From Marinobacter zhanjiangensis (GTDB taxonomy: Bacteria; Pseudomonadota; Gammaproteobacteria; Pseudomonadales; Oleiphilaceae): a DNA stretch of 64,000 nt. This document shows positions 8,046 through 16,427 of the stretch, piece after piece. The stretch spans positions 682,001 through 746,000 of the forward strand of contig NZ_BMXV01000001.1 of assembly GCF_014651935.1 (NCBI RefSeq), in the 5' to 3' direction. Numbering within the stretch: position 1 is the first letter of the stretch; every line of letters begins with the position of its first letter. Position numbers and translations under genes: made by a program. The notes under the pieces are model-generated. The model made no database searches. It saw only the letters and a program-made list of their open reading frames with translations, and was not told where the DNA came from.

Positions 8046-8792
8046 ATGACGATGTTGGAAATGGCGGCCCTGGTGGCCATTGGCGGCCTGGCCGGTTTCA
8101 TCAACGTGCTTTCCGCAGGCGGCTCCATGCTGACGCTGCCCATGCTGATGTTCCTGGGCCTGCCGGCACAGGTGGCCAACGGCACCAACCGGGTGGCCAT
8201 CACCCTGCAGAGCGTGACCGCCGTGGGCAGTTTTTTCCGCGCCGGGCACAGCAACCTGGCGGTGAGTATTCGTCTGGCCATTCCCGCCGTGGCCGGTTCC
8301 CTGCTGGGTGCCTGGACCGCCACCTGGATTCCCCAGGCCATCTTCGAGGGAGTGCTGATCGCCGCCATGATCGGCTCCTCGGTATTCATGCTTTTGCCCC
8401 AGCCGGGGCTGGACACGCGGCCACTGACACCGGACCGGCTGGGCGTCGTGGAATACTGCGCGTTGTTCCTGATCGGGTTGTACGGTGGGTTTATCCAGGT
8501 GGGGGTAGGCGCCCTGTTCATCGTGGTGCTCTACCGTATGCTGAAAATCGATCTGCCCCAGGTGAACGTGATCAAGGTGTTCATCATCCTGGTCTACACT
8601 CTGCCGGCGCTGGCCATTTTCGCCCTCAAGGGGCAGGTGTTGTGGGCCACGGGCGTGATACTAGCTCTGGGCAACATGGCCGGTGCCATGATGGCGGTGC
8701 GGGTCAACCTGAGTGCCAGGGGCGCCCAATGGATCAAGTGGCTGACCCTGGCCATGGTAGTGGCGATCCTGGTGCGGCTGATTTTTTATTAG
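8046..8792 (+). CDS. TSUP (TauE/SafE) family exporter
   Basis: A 248-residue integral membrane protein with about eight hydrophobic segments. The N terminus reads GGLAGFINVLSAGGSMLTLP with a following NGTNRVAI, the pattern of the first TauE/SafE repeat; the second repeat starts near GLYGGFIQVGVGALF at about residue 145. Members export sulfite, sulfoacetate or related anions. GGAGGAGGG lies upstream of the ATG. It is divergent from the MscS gene. In the 168-base gap an inverted repeat GGGATAT/ATATCCC (7911-7939) is the only structure seen. Confidence 0.85.
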   Translation: MTMLEMAALVAIGGLAGFINVLSAGGSMLTLPMLMFLGLPAQVANGTNRVAITLQSVTAVGSFFRAGHSNLAVSIRLAIPAVAGSLLGAWTATWIPQAIFEGVLIAAMIGSSVFMLLPQPGLDTRPLTPDRLGVVEYCALFLIGLYGGFIQVGVGALFIVVLYRMLKIDLPQVNVIKVFIILVYTLPALAIFALKGQVLWATGVILALGNMAGAMMAVRVNLSARGAQWIKWLTLAMVVAILVRLIFY

Positions 8793-8846
8793 TGATTCCT
8801 TTCAGGAAAACTGACTGGGGAAAGCACTGGATCCGCAGACAGAAAA

Positions 8847-8868
8847 AACCCGGGGCGGGCCCCGGGTT
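8847..8868. terminator. bidirectional terminator between convergent genes
   Basis: Perfect stem AACCCGGGGC/GCCCCGGGTT with a short loop. On the minus strand it is followed by TTTTTTCT, on the plus strand by TTTGTCT, so it is stronger for the minus-strand BCCT-like gene ending at 8907 and also serves the TSUP gene. Confidence 0.8.
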
Positions 8869-8906
8869 TGTCTCGTCGGGCACCCCGCGGTAGCGGGGGC
8901 CGGGAA

Positions 8907-10124
8907 TCAGTCCGCCATTTCGACCTTGTGGAAATCCAGGACATTTCCCTCAGGAGAGCTGTCGATGGCGGCGACCTCACTGCGCCTTCTCAGCAGAATG
9001 TAGGCAAAGCAGCCGAAGTACAGGGCGATGACCAGGGCTCCTACCCACTGGATGCGCAGGAAGTCGAGCTGGAAGAGCATGGTCAGGCCCACCAGAGCAA
9101 CAAGGTTGAAAATCACATAGTTGATCCGGCCAAGCCGCTGAGCGGTCAGGTTCAGGTTGTCCGTGTACAGTCGAATCAGTGAATCCAGCGAGTTCACTAC
9201 CATCAGCACACCCACCGATATCATCGCGATGTTGGTAAATGCCGCCACCTGCAGACCTTCAGCATGGTAGTAGTAGAGCACACTGAACCAGACGCCAATG
9301 GCAATAGATGGTATCGCCAGCATGGCAATCAGCAGCTGCCAGGTCCGGATGCCGCTGACAAACCGTGCGGTGAACTGGCCGATCATGATGCTCCAGGAGA
9401 ACCACCAGAAAAGATAGAACTCGTGGTAGTCATTGATGGGCAGGACGAAATGCTGGAGGTTGGTGAAGTAACCGCCCAGCATACTGGCGGTGCCGAAAAA
9501 GTCTGACGGTGAGCCCTGGCCAAGCACGAAGGCCCGGAACCACATGCCCACGATCAGGGCGATAAACAGTACGCTGGAACCCACGCTCAGTATCCGTACG
9601 TACTTGATTTTGGAGCTGGAATACACCGCCAGGGCAATGGAGGCGAGCACAATGGCATAAAATGCCGGCACAACGGTTTCACCATCACCCAATTGTGGCA
9701 GGTACCAGGGCAGATTCGAGAGCAGCAGAAATGCCGTGAAGGCGCAGGTGCCGATGATGACCACGTTGTTGATCACCTTCACCACAGGAATCTCGAAGAA
9801 CCCTACCCTGGGCTCGATAATGGCGAAATAGAAGCAGGTGAGAAAGTAGAACCCCCATATCAGGAAGGCCCAGAAGCCAAATTCGATGGCCAGCGGGTTG
9901 GCGAAGCCGTACTCGGGGTTAGCCGCCGTATCCCCGTAACCTGCGAATTCCGTCAGCGGGAACATGATAAGCCCTACGTCGAGTCCCGAGGTGAACAGGA
10001 TGGCAATGAACGTCAGGGTGTGTACCGGCGTGACGCCGATGCACCGGATGTCCCACCATTTGTACAGGATCAACGCAATGGCGGCGAAGGTAAAAATCAG
10101 GCCTGTGGATAACCAGAGTGTCAT
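8907..10124 (-). CDS. short, divergent BCCT-like transporter
   Basis: A 405-residue polytopic protein with about ten to eleven membrane segments. The segment FWWFSWSIMIGQFTARFVSG near residue 250 matches the core signature of betaine/choline/carnitine transporters, and ILFTSGLDVGLIMFPLTEFA near residue 45 matches their TM3 region. Usual BCCT length is 500-700 residues; here the first one or two helices and the polar C-terminal domain are missing. Placed just downstream of betIBA, it probably carries choline or betaine. The ATG at 10124 was chosen for its GGAGG site; a GTG at 10133 is less likely. Confidence 0.75.
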   Translation of the reverse strand: MTLWLSTGLIFTFAAIALILYKWWDIRCIGVTPVHTLTFIAILFTSGLDVGLIMFPLTEFAGYGDTAANPEYGFANPLAIEFGFWAFLIWGFYFLTCFYFAIIEPRVGFFEIPVVKVINNVVIIGTCAFTAFLLLSNLPWYLPQLGDGETVVPAFYAIVLASIALAVYSSSKIKYVRILSVGSSVLFIALIVGMWFRAFVLGQGSPSDFFGTASMLGGYFTNLQHFVLPINDYHEFYLFWWFSWSIMIGQFTARFVSGIRTWQLLIAMLAIPSIAIGVWFSVLYYYHAEGLQVAAFTNIAMISVGVLMVVNSLDSLIRLYTDNLNLTAQRLGRINYVIFNLVALVGLTMLFQLDFLRIQWVGALVIALYFGCFAYILLRRRSEVAAIDSSPEGNVLDFHKVEMAD

Positions 10125-10168
10125 GCGCTGCACCTCCGGTTGTGGGTCATCATTATCATGAACAGCAT
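10121..10168 (-). CDS. 15-codon leader ORF coupled to the BCCT-like gene
   Basis: Directly upstream of the transporter, a short ORF encodes MLFMIMMTHNRRCSA. It has a strong ribosome site (GAGGAGGAACACCC before its ATG) and its TGA overlaps the transporter ATG as ATGA. The transporter's own GGAGG site lies inside this ORF. The layout implies translational coupling. Whether the peptide itself acts is unknown; a chance ORF cannot be excluded at this length. Confidence 0.45.
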   Translation of the reverse strand: MLFMIMMTHNRRCSA

Positions 10169-10300
10169 GGGTGTTCCTCCTCTACTTGGTAAGCGATGCT
10201 TCGTTCGAATCGGACACAAACCCGGGACTTTCCTATCCGGCGCCCGAAAACGGCGGGATGCCGTCGCGCTGATAGGGAAATCCTGAGGGCTTGCTATAAA

Positions 10301-10321
10301 CCGGGCGAGTTGCTCGCCCGG
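10301..10321 (-). terminator. terminator after betIBA
   Basis: Stem CCGGGCGA/TCGCCCGG with a five-base loop, followed on the minus strand by TTTATAG, 17 bases beyond the betA stop. The T tract is short, so read-through into the BCCT-like gene is possible. The remaining 10169-10300 interval shows nothing clear. Confidence 0.55.
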
Positions 10322-10337
10322 ACCGGGGCTGCGGGCG

Positions 10338-12023
10338 TTAAGTGACCGCCCGCCTGGCGTTTCCGGGACGTTGGCGTGCCTGCCACTGCTCGTCCATGAC
10401 GACCGGCACGTCCGCAGATTGCAGGGGCTCCCTGCCCCGGATCAGGTCGGCGGCCCGTTCCGCCACCATGATGGTGGGGGCGTTCAGGTTGCCGTTGGGA
10501 ATGGTCGGGAAGATGGATGAGTCCACCACCCTGAGGTTGCTGATACCGTGAACCCGTGTTTCCGGGTCCACCACCGCCAGCTCGTCGGTGCCCATCTTGC
10601 AGGAGCAGGACGGATGGTAGGCGCTTTCCACCGCCTGGCGGACAAAGGCGTCGATTTCCTCGTCGCTCTGTACCTGTTCCCCGGGCTGGATTTCCGCACC
10701 CCGGTACTCGTCCATGGCGGGCTGACTGATGATTTCCCGGGTCAGGCGCACACAGTCGCGGAAGCCTTCCCGGTCTGCCTCTTGCTGCAGGTAGTTGAAG
10801 CGGATGCTTGGCGGCTGTTTCGGGTCGGCGGATTGCACGTGCACAAAACCGCGGCTTTTCGGCTTGTTGTGGCCGACATGCAGCTGGAAGCCGTCACCCT
10901 CGAAGGCCTCCTTGCCATCATAGCGCATGGCCGCTGGCAGGAAGTGGTACTGCAGGTCCGGCCATTCGATGCCCGCTTTCGAGCGGATAAAGCCGCAGGA
11001 TTCGAAGTGGTTGGTGGCACCCAGACCGTCCTTCTTGAGGATCCAGCGCACGCCGATCTTGAGCTTGTTCCACCAGTCCAGCCTGCGGTTGAGGGACACC
11101 GGCTGCTTGCAGCGGAACTGGAAATAGAACTCCAGGTGGTCCTGCAGGTTCTCTCCCACGCCAGGCAGTTCATGGTTCACCCCGATACCCGCCTGTTCCA
11201 GCACTTCCCGATTGCCAATGCCGGACAGTTGCAGCAGGTGCGGGGAGCCGATGGAACCAGCGCAGAGGATGACTTCCCCGGTTGCTGTCACATCGTGGAC
11301 CTTGCCGCCCTGCTCGTAGCGAACGCCGGTGGCGGTCTTGCCGTCGAGCAGCACCCTGTGCACCAGGGCGTGGGTGACCACGGTCAGGTTGGGGCGGGCC
11401 ATGGCCGGGCGCAGGTAGGCGTTGGCGGTGGACCAGCGACGACCGTTCTTCACGGTCATGTGCATGGCCCCGAAGCCTTCCTGGCGGGCGCCGTTATAGT
11501 CATCAGTCTCGAAGTAGCCGGCGTCGACGCCGGAGCGAACAAATGCCGAGTACAACGGGTTCTGCATATTGTTGCCGTTGTTTACGCCCAGTGGGCCCTG
11601 GTCGCCTCGGTAATCGTCACCGCCGAAGGCCCAGGTTTCGGACTTCCTGAAGTACGGCAGCACATTGCGATAGTGCCAGCCGTCCGCGCCGCCAGCGTGC
11701 CACTCGTCGAAGTCCCGGGCGTGGCCCCGCACATAGACCATGCCATTGATGGAGGAGGACCCGCCAAGCACCTTGCCCCGGGGGCAGTGCATGCGGCGGT
11801 TATCCAGCCAGGGCTCGGGCTCGGTCTCAAACTGCCAGGCGTATTTTTTGGTGTTCATGGGAATGGACAGGGCGGTGGGCATCTGGATGAAGATGCTCTT
11901 GTCGCTGCCGCCGGTTTCCAGCAGCAATACCTTTTTATCGCTGTCCTCGGTGAGGCGGTTGGCCAGCACGCAGCCGGCGGAACCCGCGCCCACAATGATG
12001 TAGTCGTATTGGTTTTCTTTCAT
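10338..12023 (-). CDS. betA: choline dehydrogenase
   Basis: A 561-residue GMC oxidoreductase that oxidises choline to betaine aldehyde at the membrane. The FAD-binding motif is [17 protein letters not shown] at residues 7-23; [14 protein letters not shown] near residue 80 is the GMC signature, and the C-terminal HPSCSCKMG segment holds the conserved catalytic-region histidine. Length equals E. coli BetA (556). The start ATG at 12023 follows GTGAGGATTT; longer frames lack a site. It is the last gene of betI-betB-betA, 106 bases after betB. Confidence 0.95.
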   Translation of the reverse strand: MKENQYDYIIVGAGSAGCVLANRLTEDSDKKVLLLETGGSDKSIFIQMPTALSIPMNTKKYAWQFETEPEPWLDNRRMHCPRGKVLGGSSSINGMVYVRGHARDFDEWHAGGADGWHYRNVLPYFRKSETWAFGGDDYRGDQGPLGVNNGNNMQNPLYSAFVRSGVDAGYFETDDYNGARQEGFGAMHMTVKNGRRWSTANAYLRPAMARPNLTVVTHALVHRVLLDGKTATGVRYEQGGKVHDVTATGEVILCAGSIGSPHLLQLSGIGNREVLEQAGIGVNHELPGVGENLQDHLEFYFQFRCKQPVSLNRRLDWWNKLKIGVRWILKKDGLGATNHFESCGFIRSKAGIEWPDLQYHFLPAAMRYDGKEAFEGDGFQLHVGHNKPKSRGFVHVQSADPKQPPSIRFNYLQQEADREGFRDCVRLTREIISQPAMDEYRGAEIQPGEQVQSDEEIDAFVRQAVESAYHPSCSCKMGTDELAVVDPETRVHGISNLRVVDSSIFPTIPNGNLNAPTIMVAERAADLIRGREPLQSADVPVVMDEQWQARQRPGNARRAVT

Positions 12024-12129
12024 ACAAATCCTCACTCGCTGTTGAGCGGCGTCCCGCAGGCGTATCTCAACCAGCACCGATGTAAACCGGTGTGGTTGGC
12101 GTCCGTGCCTGCGGGCTGGAAATCAGGCT

Positions 12130-13599
12130 TCAGAAGGGAGCGTCGAGATCTTCCATTCCCACGTACACCGCCTTCAGCTGGGTGTAGTGGGCCAGGGTTT
12201 CGCGGCCGTTCTCGCGGCCCACGCCGGAGAGCTTGTAGCCACCGACCGGCATTTCCGCCGGAGAGGCGCCGTAGCTGTTAATCCAGCAGATGCCGGCCTG
12301 TATACGGTGGGTCACCCGGTGGGCCCGGCGGATATCATTGGTGAACACGCCGGCGGCCAGGCCGGTATCGACATTGTTGGCGCGGGTGATGACTTCGTCT
12401 TCGTCGGAGAAGGTCAGCACTGACATCACCGGTCCGAAGATCTCTTCCTTCACAATGGTCATATCGTCGGTGCAGTCGGTGAAGATGGTGGGCTCCACGA
12501 AGTAGCCACCTTTGGAGTCTTCCGGTTCGAAGGCCCTGCCGCCGTGGCTCAGGGTGGCGCCTTCCGCCTGGCCTCTGGCGATGTAATCCAGCACCAGGTC
12601 CCGGTGGCCGGCGGAGATCAGCGCGCCGTAGTTGGTGTCCGGGTTCATGGGGTCGCCGGGCAGGATGTTGTTACGGGTGCGCGCCAGCAGCCGCTCCATG
12701 AAGCGGGGGTAGATGTCCTCATGCACAAACACCCGGGTACCATTGGTGCAGATCTCTCCCTGGGTGTAGAAATTACCCATCATGGCGGCGGACACGGCGT
12801 TTTCCAGGTCGGCGTCGTTGAAGATAATCAGCGGTGACTTGCCACCCAGCTCCATGGTGACGTCCTTGAGAGTAGTGGCTGCGGCCGCCATGACCTTCCG
12901 GCCGGTACCCACTTCGCCGGTGAAGGAGACCTTGGCGATGTCCGGATGATGGGTCAGCCAGCTGCCTACCTCGGCAGCACCATGGACCACGTTAAAGACG
13001 CCGGCCGGCACGCCGGCCTCGGTGTAGATCTCAGCCAGGCGCATGGCGCCCATGGGCGTTTCTTCCGACGGCTTGAAGATCATGGCATTGCCGGTGGCCA
13101 GGGCGGGCGCGGACTTCCAGCAGGCGATCTGGATCGGGTAGTTCCAGGCACCAATGCCGGCGCAGATCCCCAGGGGTTCCCGGCGGGTGTAGTAGAAGTC
13201 GCCGCCCAGATCCTGCTGGTTACCCTCCATGGAAGGCACCAGGCCGGCAAAGAACTCGAGGGTGTCGGCGCCGGTGACCACGTCCACCGCTTCCGCTTCC
13301 TGCCAGGGCTTGCCGGTGTCCAGTACTTCGGTGCGGGCCAGGTCGTTGTTACGCTCCCGCAGCAGAGCCACGGCCCGCAGCAGAATGCGGCTGCGCTCCA
13401 CCGCCGGCATGGCGGACCAGTCCGCAAAGCCGGCGCGGGCGCTTTCGATGGCCGCCCGCTGGATGGATTCGTCCGCTACCTCTACCTCGTAGATCACCTT
13501 GCCGGTGGCAGGGTTGACCACCGGGAAGGTCTCGCCACTGGCATTGGCCAGGAAACGGCCATGAACATAGTTCTGGTAAACAGGAATGGCGCTGGGCAT
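12130..13599 (-). CDS. betB: betaine aldehyde dehydrogenase
   Basis: A 489-residue NAD(P)-dependent aldehyde dehydrogenase that turns betaine aldehyde into glycine betaine. Catalytic Glu is at residue 250 in [10 protein letters not shown] and the nucleophilic Cys at 284 in [11 protein letters not shown]; the cofactor loop [12 protein letters not shown] is near residue 227. Length matches E. coli BetB (490). It sits 14 bases after betI and before betA, the standard order. Expression should follow choline through BetI. Confidence 0.95.
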   Translation of the reverse strand: MPSAIPVYQNYVHGRFLANASGETFPVVNPATGKVIYEVEVADESIQRAAIESARAGFADWSAMPAVERSRILLRAVALLRERNNDLARTEVLDTGKPWQEAEAVDVVTGADTLEFFAGLVPSMEGNQQDLGGDFYYTRREPLGICAGIGAWNYPIQIACWKSAPALATGNAMIFKPSEETPMGAMRLAEIYTEAGVPAGVFNVVHGAAEVGSWLTHHPDIAKVSFTGEVGTGRKVMAAAATTLKDVTMELGGKSPLIIFNDADLENAVSAAMMGNFYTQGEICTNGTRVFVHEDIYPRFMERLLARTRNNILPGDPMNPDTNYGALISAGHRDLVLDYIARGQAEGATLSHGGRAFEPEDSKGGYFVEPTIFTDCTDDMTIVKEEIFGPVMSVLTFSDEDEVITRANNVDTGLAAGVFTNDIRRAHRVTHRIQAGICWINSYGASPAEMPVGGYKLSGVGRENGRETLAHYTQLKAVYVGMEDLDAPF

Positions 13600-13613
13600 G
13601 GTGATCGGTATCC

Positions 13614-14222
13614 CTAATTCGTTGAATTCGTAGCCCCGGCGTCGGCCAGGGTCTGTTCGATAAACTGTTTGATCAGCCGCTCGCCGGCCTCGAAGCTTTC
13701 AGTTGGGTCGAGGCTCAGGGCGCTTCGCAGCCAGAAGCCATCAATCATCGCCGCCGTCTGCCGCGCAGCCTCGGTCGCCTGTTCTGGCGGCAGTACCTGA
13801 ACAAAGGAATAGCGCAGGTTGCTGTACAACCGGGCGTTGTTGATCTGCTGCAGGCGCTTGAGACCGGGCTCGTGCATGGAGCGGGCCCAGAAGCTGAGCC
13901 AGGTCTTGGCGGCCAGTGCCGAGCGCTGGAAATCGGAGAAGTTGGCCTCGACAATGCAGGCCAGCCGTTGCTCAGGTGAGCCATCGGTATGGGCCATGCG
14001 TTCCCGCAGTTCCCGGCCCAGCTGTTCCAGCAGATAGCGTAGTGCCGCCTCGATCAGCCCCTGCTTGCCGCCGAAGTAGTGGCTGATAATGCCCGAGGAC
14101 ATGCCTGCCCGTTTGCTGATGCTGACAATCGTGGTGTTCTGCATGCCAAGCTCGGCGATGGACGCCATGGTCGCCTCGATAAGTTGCTGTTTTCTTGTGT
14201 CTTTCACCCCAACAATCGGCAT
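13614..14222 (-). CDS. betI: TetR-family choline-responsive repressor
   Basis: A 202-residue TetR-type regulator. The N terminus [18 protein letters not shown] aligns with BetI of E. coli and Pseudomonas, and the helix-turn-helix spans [20 protein letters not shown] at about residues 36-55. BetI represses bet genes until choline binds. The ATG at 14222 follows GAGGAAAGC; the TTG at 14237 is inside that site and is rejected. A perfect palindrome lies 22 bases upstream. Confidence 0.93.
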   Translation of the reverse strand: MPIVGVKDTRKQQLIEATMASIAELGMQNTTIVSISKRAGMSSGIISHYFGGKQGLIEAALRYLLEQLGRELRERMAHTDGSPEQRLACIVEANFSDFQRSALAAKTWLSFWARSMHEPGLKRLQQINNARLYSNLRYSFVQVLPPEQATEAARQTAAMIDGFWLRSALSLDPTESFEAGERLIKQFIEQTLADAGATNSTN

Positions 14223-14243
14223 TGCTTTCCTCGGCAACCTTTA

Positions 14244-14263
14244 TTAATTGAACGTTCAATTAA
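14244..14263. promoter_or_regulatory. BetI operator
   Basis: A perfect 20-base palindrome, TTAATTGAACGTTCAATTAA, 22 bases upstream of betI. BetI boxes of other gammaproteobacteria have a similar TTGAACGTTCAA-type core. The surrounding AT-rich bases probably contain the promoter, so binding would block RNA polymerase and autoregulate the operon. Confidence 0.8.
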
Positions 14264-14392
14264 AATAAAGGCTACCGAACGCACGACGGTCTTGCAAGGT
14301 TTGTGGGCAACAAGTGAGCAGGTGAGGGCGGGGAAAGGCTGCAGGAAGGGCTCAGCCGTGGGTTTCAGCCACGGCCAATGGCGGGGCCGGCT

Positions 14393-15283
14393 TCACAACC
14401 CCCGCACCCATTCCGGCCGCAGGCGGGCGCGTTCCGGCGTGCTGATAGCGGTACGCACCTGCTCCAGCATGCGTTCCTTGTCCCGCCCCAGGGTGCCCTT
14501 GAGAACCAGGTAGTTGGAGGCATGGTCGCTGCGGAAGATGGTGTGGTCCAGCTCCAGGTTCTCCAGCAGCTTTTGCGCCTCCAGGAACAGCTCATGCTGG
14601 TCCAGGGGTTCGAAGTCCGGGAACTGCTCCTTGTAGCGTTCCATGCCCTGGGGAAAGCTGACCACCAGGGTGGAGAGGAATTCCGGCTGAGTGTCGTTCA
14701 TCAGCTTCGCCGAGTTGACGGCGTGCTGTTCACTCAGGCTTTTGCCGCCCAGGCCGTTGAGAACCATTACCGAGCGCTTGATACCGGCCTCGCCGATTTT
14801 GAGCAGGGCGTCCCTGGTGGACTCGTAGGTTTCGCCCTTGTTGACCCGCCGCAGCACCTCATCGTCACCGGATTCGGCACCAATATAGAGCATGTGCAGC
14901 CCGGCATCGTGCAATTCCTTCAGTTCCGCCACCGATTTACGCTTCAGGTTGCGGGGCAGGCAGTAGGAGGTAACCCGATGAACATCCGGCAGATGTTCGC
15001 GGATGGCCTCCAGAATCCGCAGCAGACGCTTGGTAGGCAGGATCATTGCATCACCATCGGCAAGGAAGACCCGCTGGACGATCAGGCGCTCTCCGCACTT
15101 GCGGATTTCCTCCAGCACCTCGTCTTCATCCCGGGCGCGGAATTTCTTCTGGGGGTCGGTGTACATCTCGCAGAAGGTGCACTTGTTCCAGGAACAGCCG
15201 TTGGTCACCGGCAAAATCAGTGAGTTGGCCTCGCTGGGCGGGCGAAACACAGGTTCGACGTAGTTGATGGGGAATTCATACAT
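14393..15283 (-). CDS. radical SAM protein
   Basis: A 296-residue cytosolic protein. The 4Fe-4S cluster motif is CSWNKCTFC at about residues 30-38, spaced CX4CX2C rather than the usual CX3CX2C. GDAMILP near residue 77 and the GAESGDDEVLRRVNKGET block near 137 are typical of the radical SAM barrel. No accessory domain is evident, so the reaction is unknown. The ATG at 15283 is the natural start of the conserved N terminus. It is transcribed alone; a weak hairpin GCCGTGG/CCACGGC (14355-14375) follows it. Confidence 0.75.
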   Translation of the reverse strand: MYEFPINYVEPVFRPPSEANSLILPVTNGCSWNKCTFCEMYTDPQKKFRARDEDEVLEEIRKCGERLIVQRVFLADGDAMILPTKRLLRILEAIREHLPDVHRVTSYCLPRNLKRKSVAELKELHDAGLHMLYIGAESGDDEVLRRVNKGETYESTRDALLKIGEAGIKRSVMVLNGLGGKSLSEQHAVNSAKLMNDTQPEFLSTLVVSFPQGMERYKEQFPDFEPLDQHELFLEAQKLLENLELDHTIFRSDHASNYLVLKGTLGRDKERMLEQVRTAISTPERARLRPEWVRGL

Positions 15284-15498
15284 GGTCAGACAGCTCCCGG
15301 GGGTGACTCAGAACGGTCATACAGGTTAGCGAATATGGAGACGACAGTGAAACCGGGAACAGATGGCAGGCGAGGATACCTGACAGCCTGGTAATCCCGT
15401 CGCATTGAAATCAGCGGGGGCTCACCCCATTTTGGACGGGCAGTAAACGCTTATCTCGTACCGGGAGCCATGGACATGACACCCGGTGGCTGTGGTTT
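15284..15498. other. intergenic stretch upstream of ahpC
   Basis: Contains the start region of the divergent radical SAM gene. No ORF or RNA gene seen. The ahpC control region begins at 15499. Confidence 0.4.
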
Positions 15499-15564
15499 AT
15501 AGGCGGTACCTATGAGCCAATTAAAGTTAATCAATTTGAGGAATAAAGATAGAGAGTTTATCTT
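15499..15564 (+). promoter_or_regulatory. OxyR-like box and ahpC promoter
   Basis: ATAG-N7-CTAT at 15499-15513 matches half of the OxyR consensus. After seven bases comes TTAAAGTTAATCAAT (15521-15535), abutting a -35 TTGAGG (15536-15541), a 17-base spacer and -10 TATCTT (15559-15564). The same arrangement with the same spacings precedes ahpF at 16284, which makes chance unlikely. OxyR activation on peroxide stress is inferred. Confidence 0.75.
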
Positions 15565-15598
15565 GGTCACCTCAATCAACTTGAAGGAGATTAAATCA

Positions 15599-16165
15599 AT
15601 GACGACTCTGGTCAACACCGAGATCAAACCGTTCAACGCAACCGCTTTCAAACAAGGCGAATTCGTTGAAGTTTCCGACGCAGACGTAAAAGGCAAGTGG
15701 GCCGTTTTCTTCTTCTATCCGGCCGACTTCACCTTCGTCTGCCCGACCGAGCTGGGCGACGTTGCCGACAAGTACGACGAGCTGCAGAAGCTGGGCGTTG
15801 AAGTATTCTCAGTGTCCACCGACACCCACTTCACCCATAAGGCGTGGCACGACAGTTCCGAGACCATCGGCAAGATCCAGTACTACATGGTAGGCGACCA
15901 GACCGGCACCATCACCAACAACTTCGGTGTGATGCGTGAAGGCCAGGGCCTGGCAGACCGTGCCACCTTCCTGGTGGACCCGGATGGCGTTATTCAGGCC
16001 ATGGAAATCACTGCCGAAGGCATCGGCCGTGATGCTGACGACCTGATGCGCAAGGTCAAAGCTGCGCAGTACGTTCGCAAGCACCCGGGTGAAGTATGCC
16101 CGGCGAAGTGGAAAGAAGGCGAAGAGACCCTGTCTCCGTCCCTGGACCTGGTTGGCAAGATCTGA
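15599..16165 (+). CDS. ahpC: alkyl hydroperoxide reductase, peroxiredoxin subunit
   Basis: A 188-residue typical 2-Cys peroxiredoxin that reduces hydrogen peroxide and organic peroxides. The peroxidatic Cys48 lies in FTFVCPTEL and the resolving Cys167 in GEVCPAKW. Size and sequence are close to E. coli AhpC (187). The ATG at 15599 follows GAAGGAG; an upstream in-frame ATG at 15512 lies inside the OxyR-like box and is rejected. It is recycled by AhpF, encoded 262 bases downstream under a matching promoter. Confidence 0.97.
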   Translation: MTTLVNTEIKPFNATAFKQGEFVEVSDADVKGKWAVFFFYPADFTFVCPTELGDVADKYDELQKLGVEVFSVSTDTHFTHKAWHDSSETIGKIQYYMVGDQTGTITNNFGVMREGQGLADRATFLVDPDGVIQAMEITAEGIGRDADDLMRKVKAAQYVRKHPGEVCPAKWKEGEETLSPSLDLVGKI

Positions 16166-16221
16166 ACCAGTACCCAGGACGATTGAGAGCCTGCCCCGGC
16201 AGGCCTCATGCTTTCTTCAGA

Positions 16222-16238
16222 CCCCGGCCTCGCCGGGG
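16222..16238 (+). terminator. terminator after ahpC
   Basis: Stem CCCCGGC/GCCGGGG with a short loop, followed by TTTGTCGTAT, about 55 bases after the ahpC stop. It separates ahpC from the independent ahpF promoter. Confidence 0.6.
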
Positions 16239-16283
16239 TTTGTCGTATCTGGCAGGTGCCAGGATGGCTGACCGGGTGTATTC

Positions 16284-16349
16284 ATAGCAAACGCCTATTA
16301 ATCGTTTAAGGTCAATTAATTTGAGCTTTTTGGCTTGAGGCCTTATCGT
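16284..16349 (+). promoter_or_regulatory. OxyR-like box and ahpF promoter
   Basis: ATAG-N7-CTAT at 16284-16298, seven bases, TTAAGGTCAATTAAT (16306-16320), -35 TTGAGC (16321-16326), 17 bases, -10 TATCGT (16344-16349). Every spacing equals that of the ahpC control region, while the filler bases differ. The second OxyR half-site is degenerate in both. Confidence 0.75.
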
Positions 16350-16427
16350 AATCCATATCCTGATAATCAGATTGACTGACCGGTTTCGGTTTCAGTCCAT
16401 ACATCTTGTCCAGAGAGGAAACAGAAT

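Noticed and set aside
10180..10230. Possible BetI half-site (TTCGAAC) upstream of the BCCT-like gene
   Set aside because: No second arm and poor match to the perfect operator at 14244.
10548..12281. Long plus-strand open frame antisense to betA
   Set aside because: It mirrors a strongly conserved choline dehydrogenase; composition is rich in Gly, His and Val as expected of a GC-rich shadow frame, with no motif or ribosome site.
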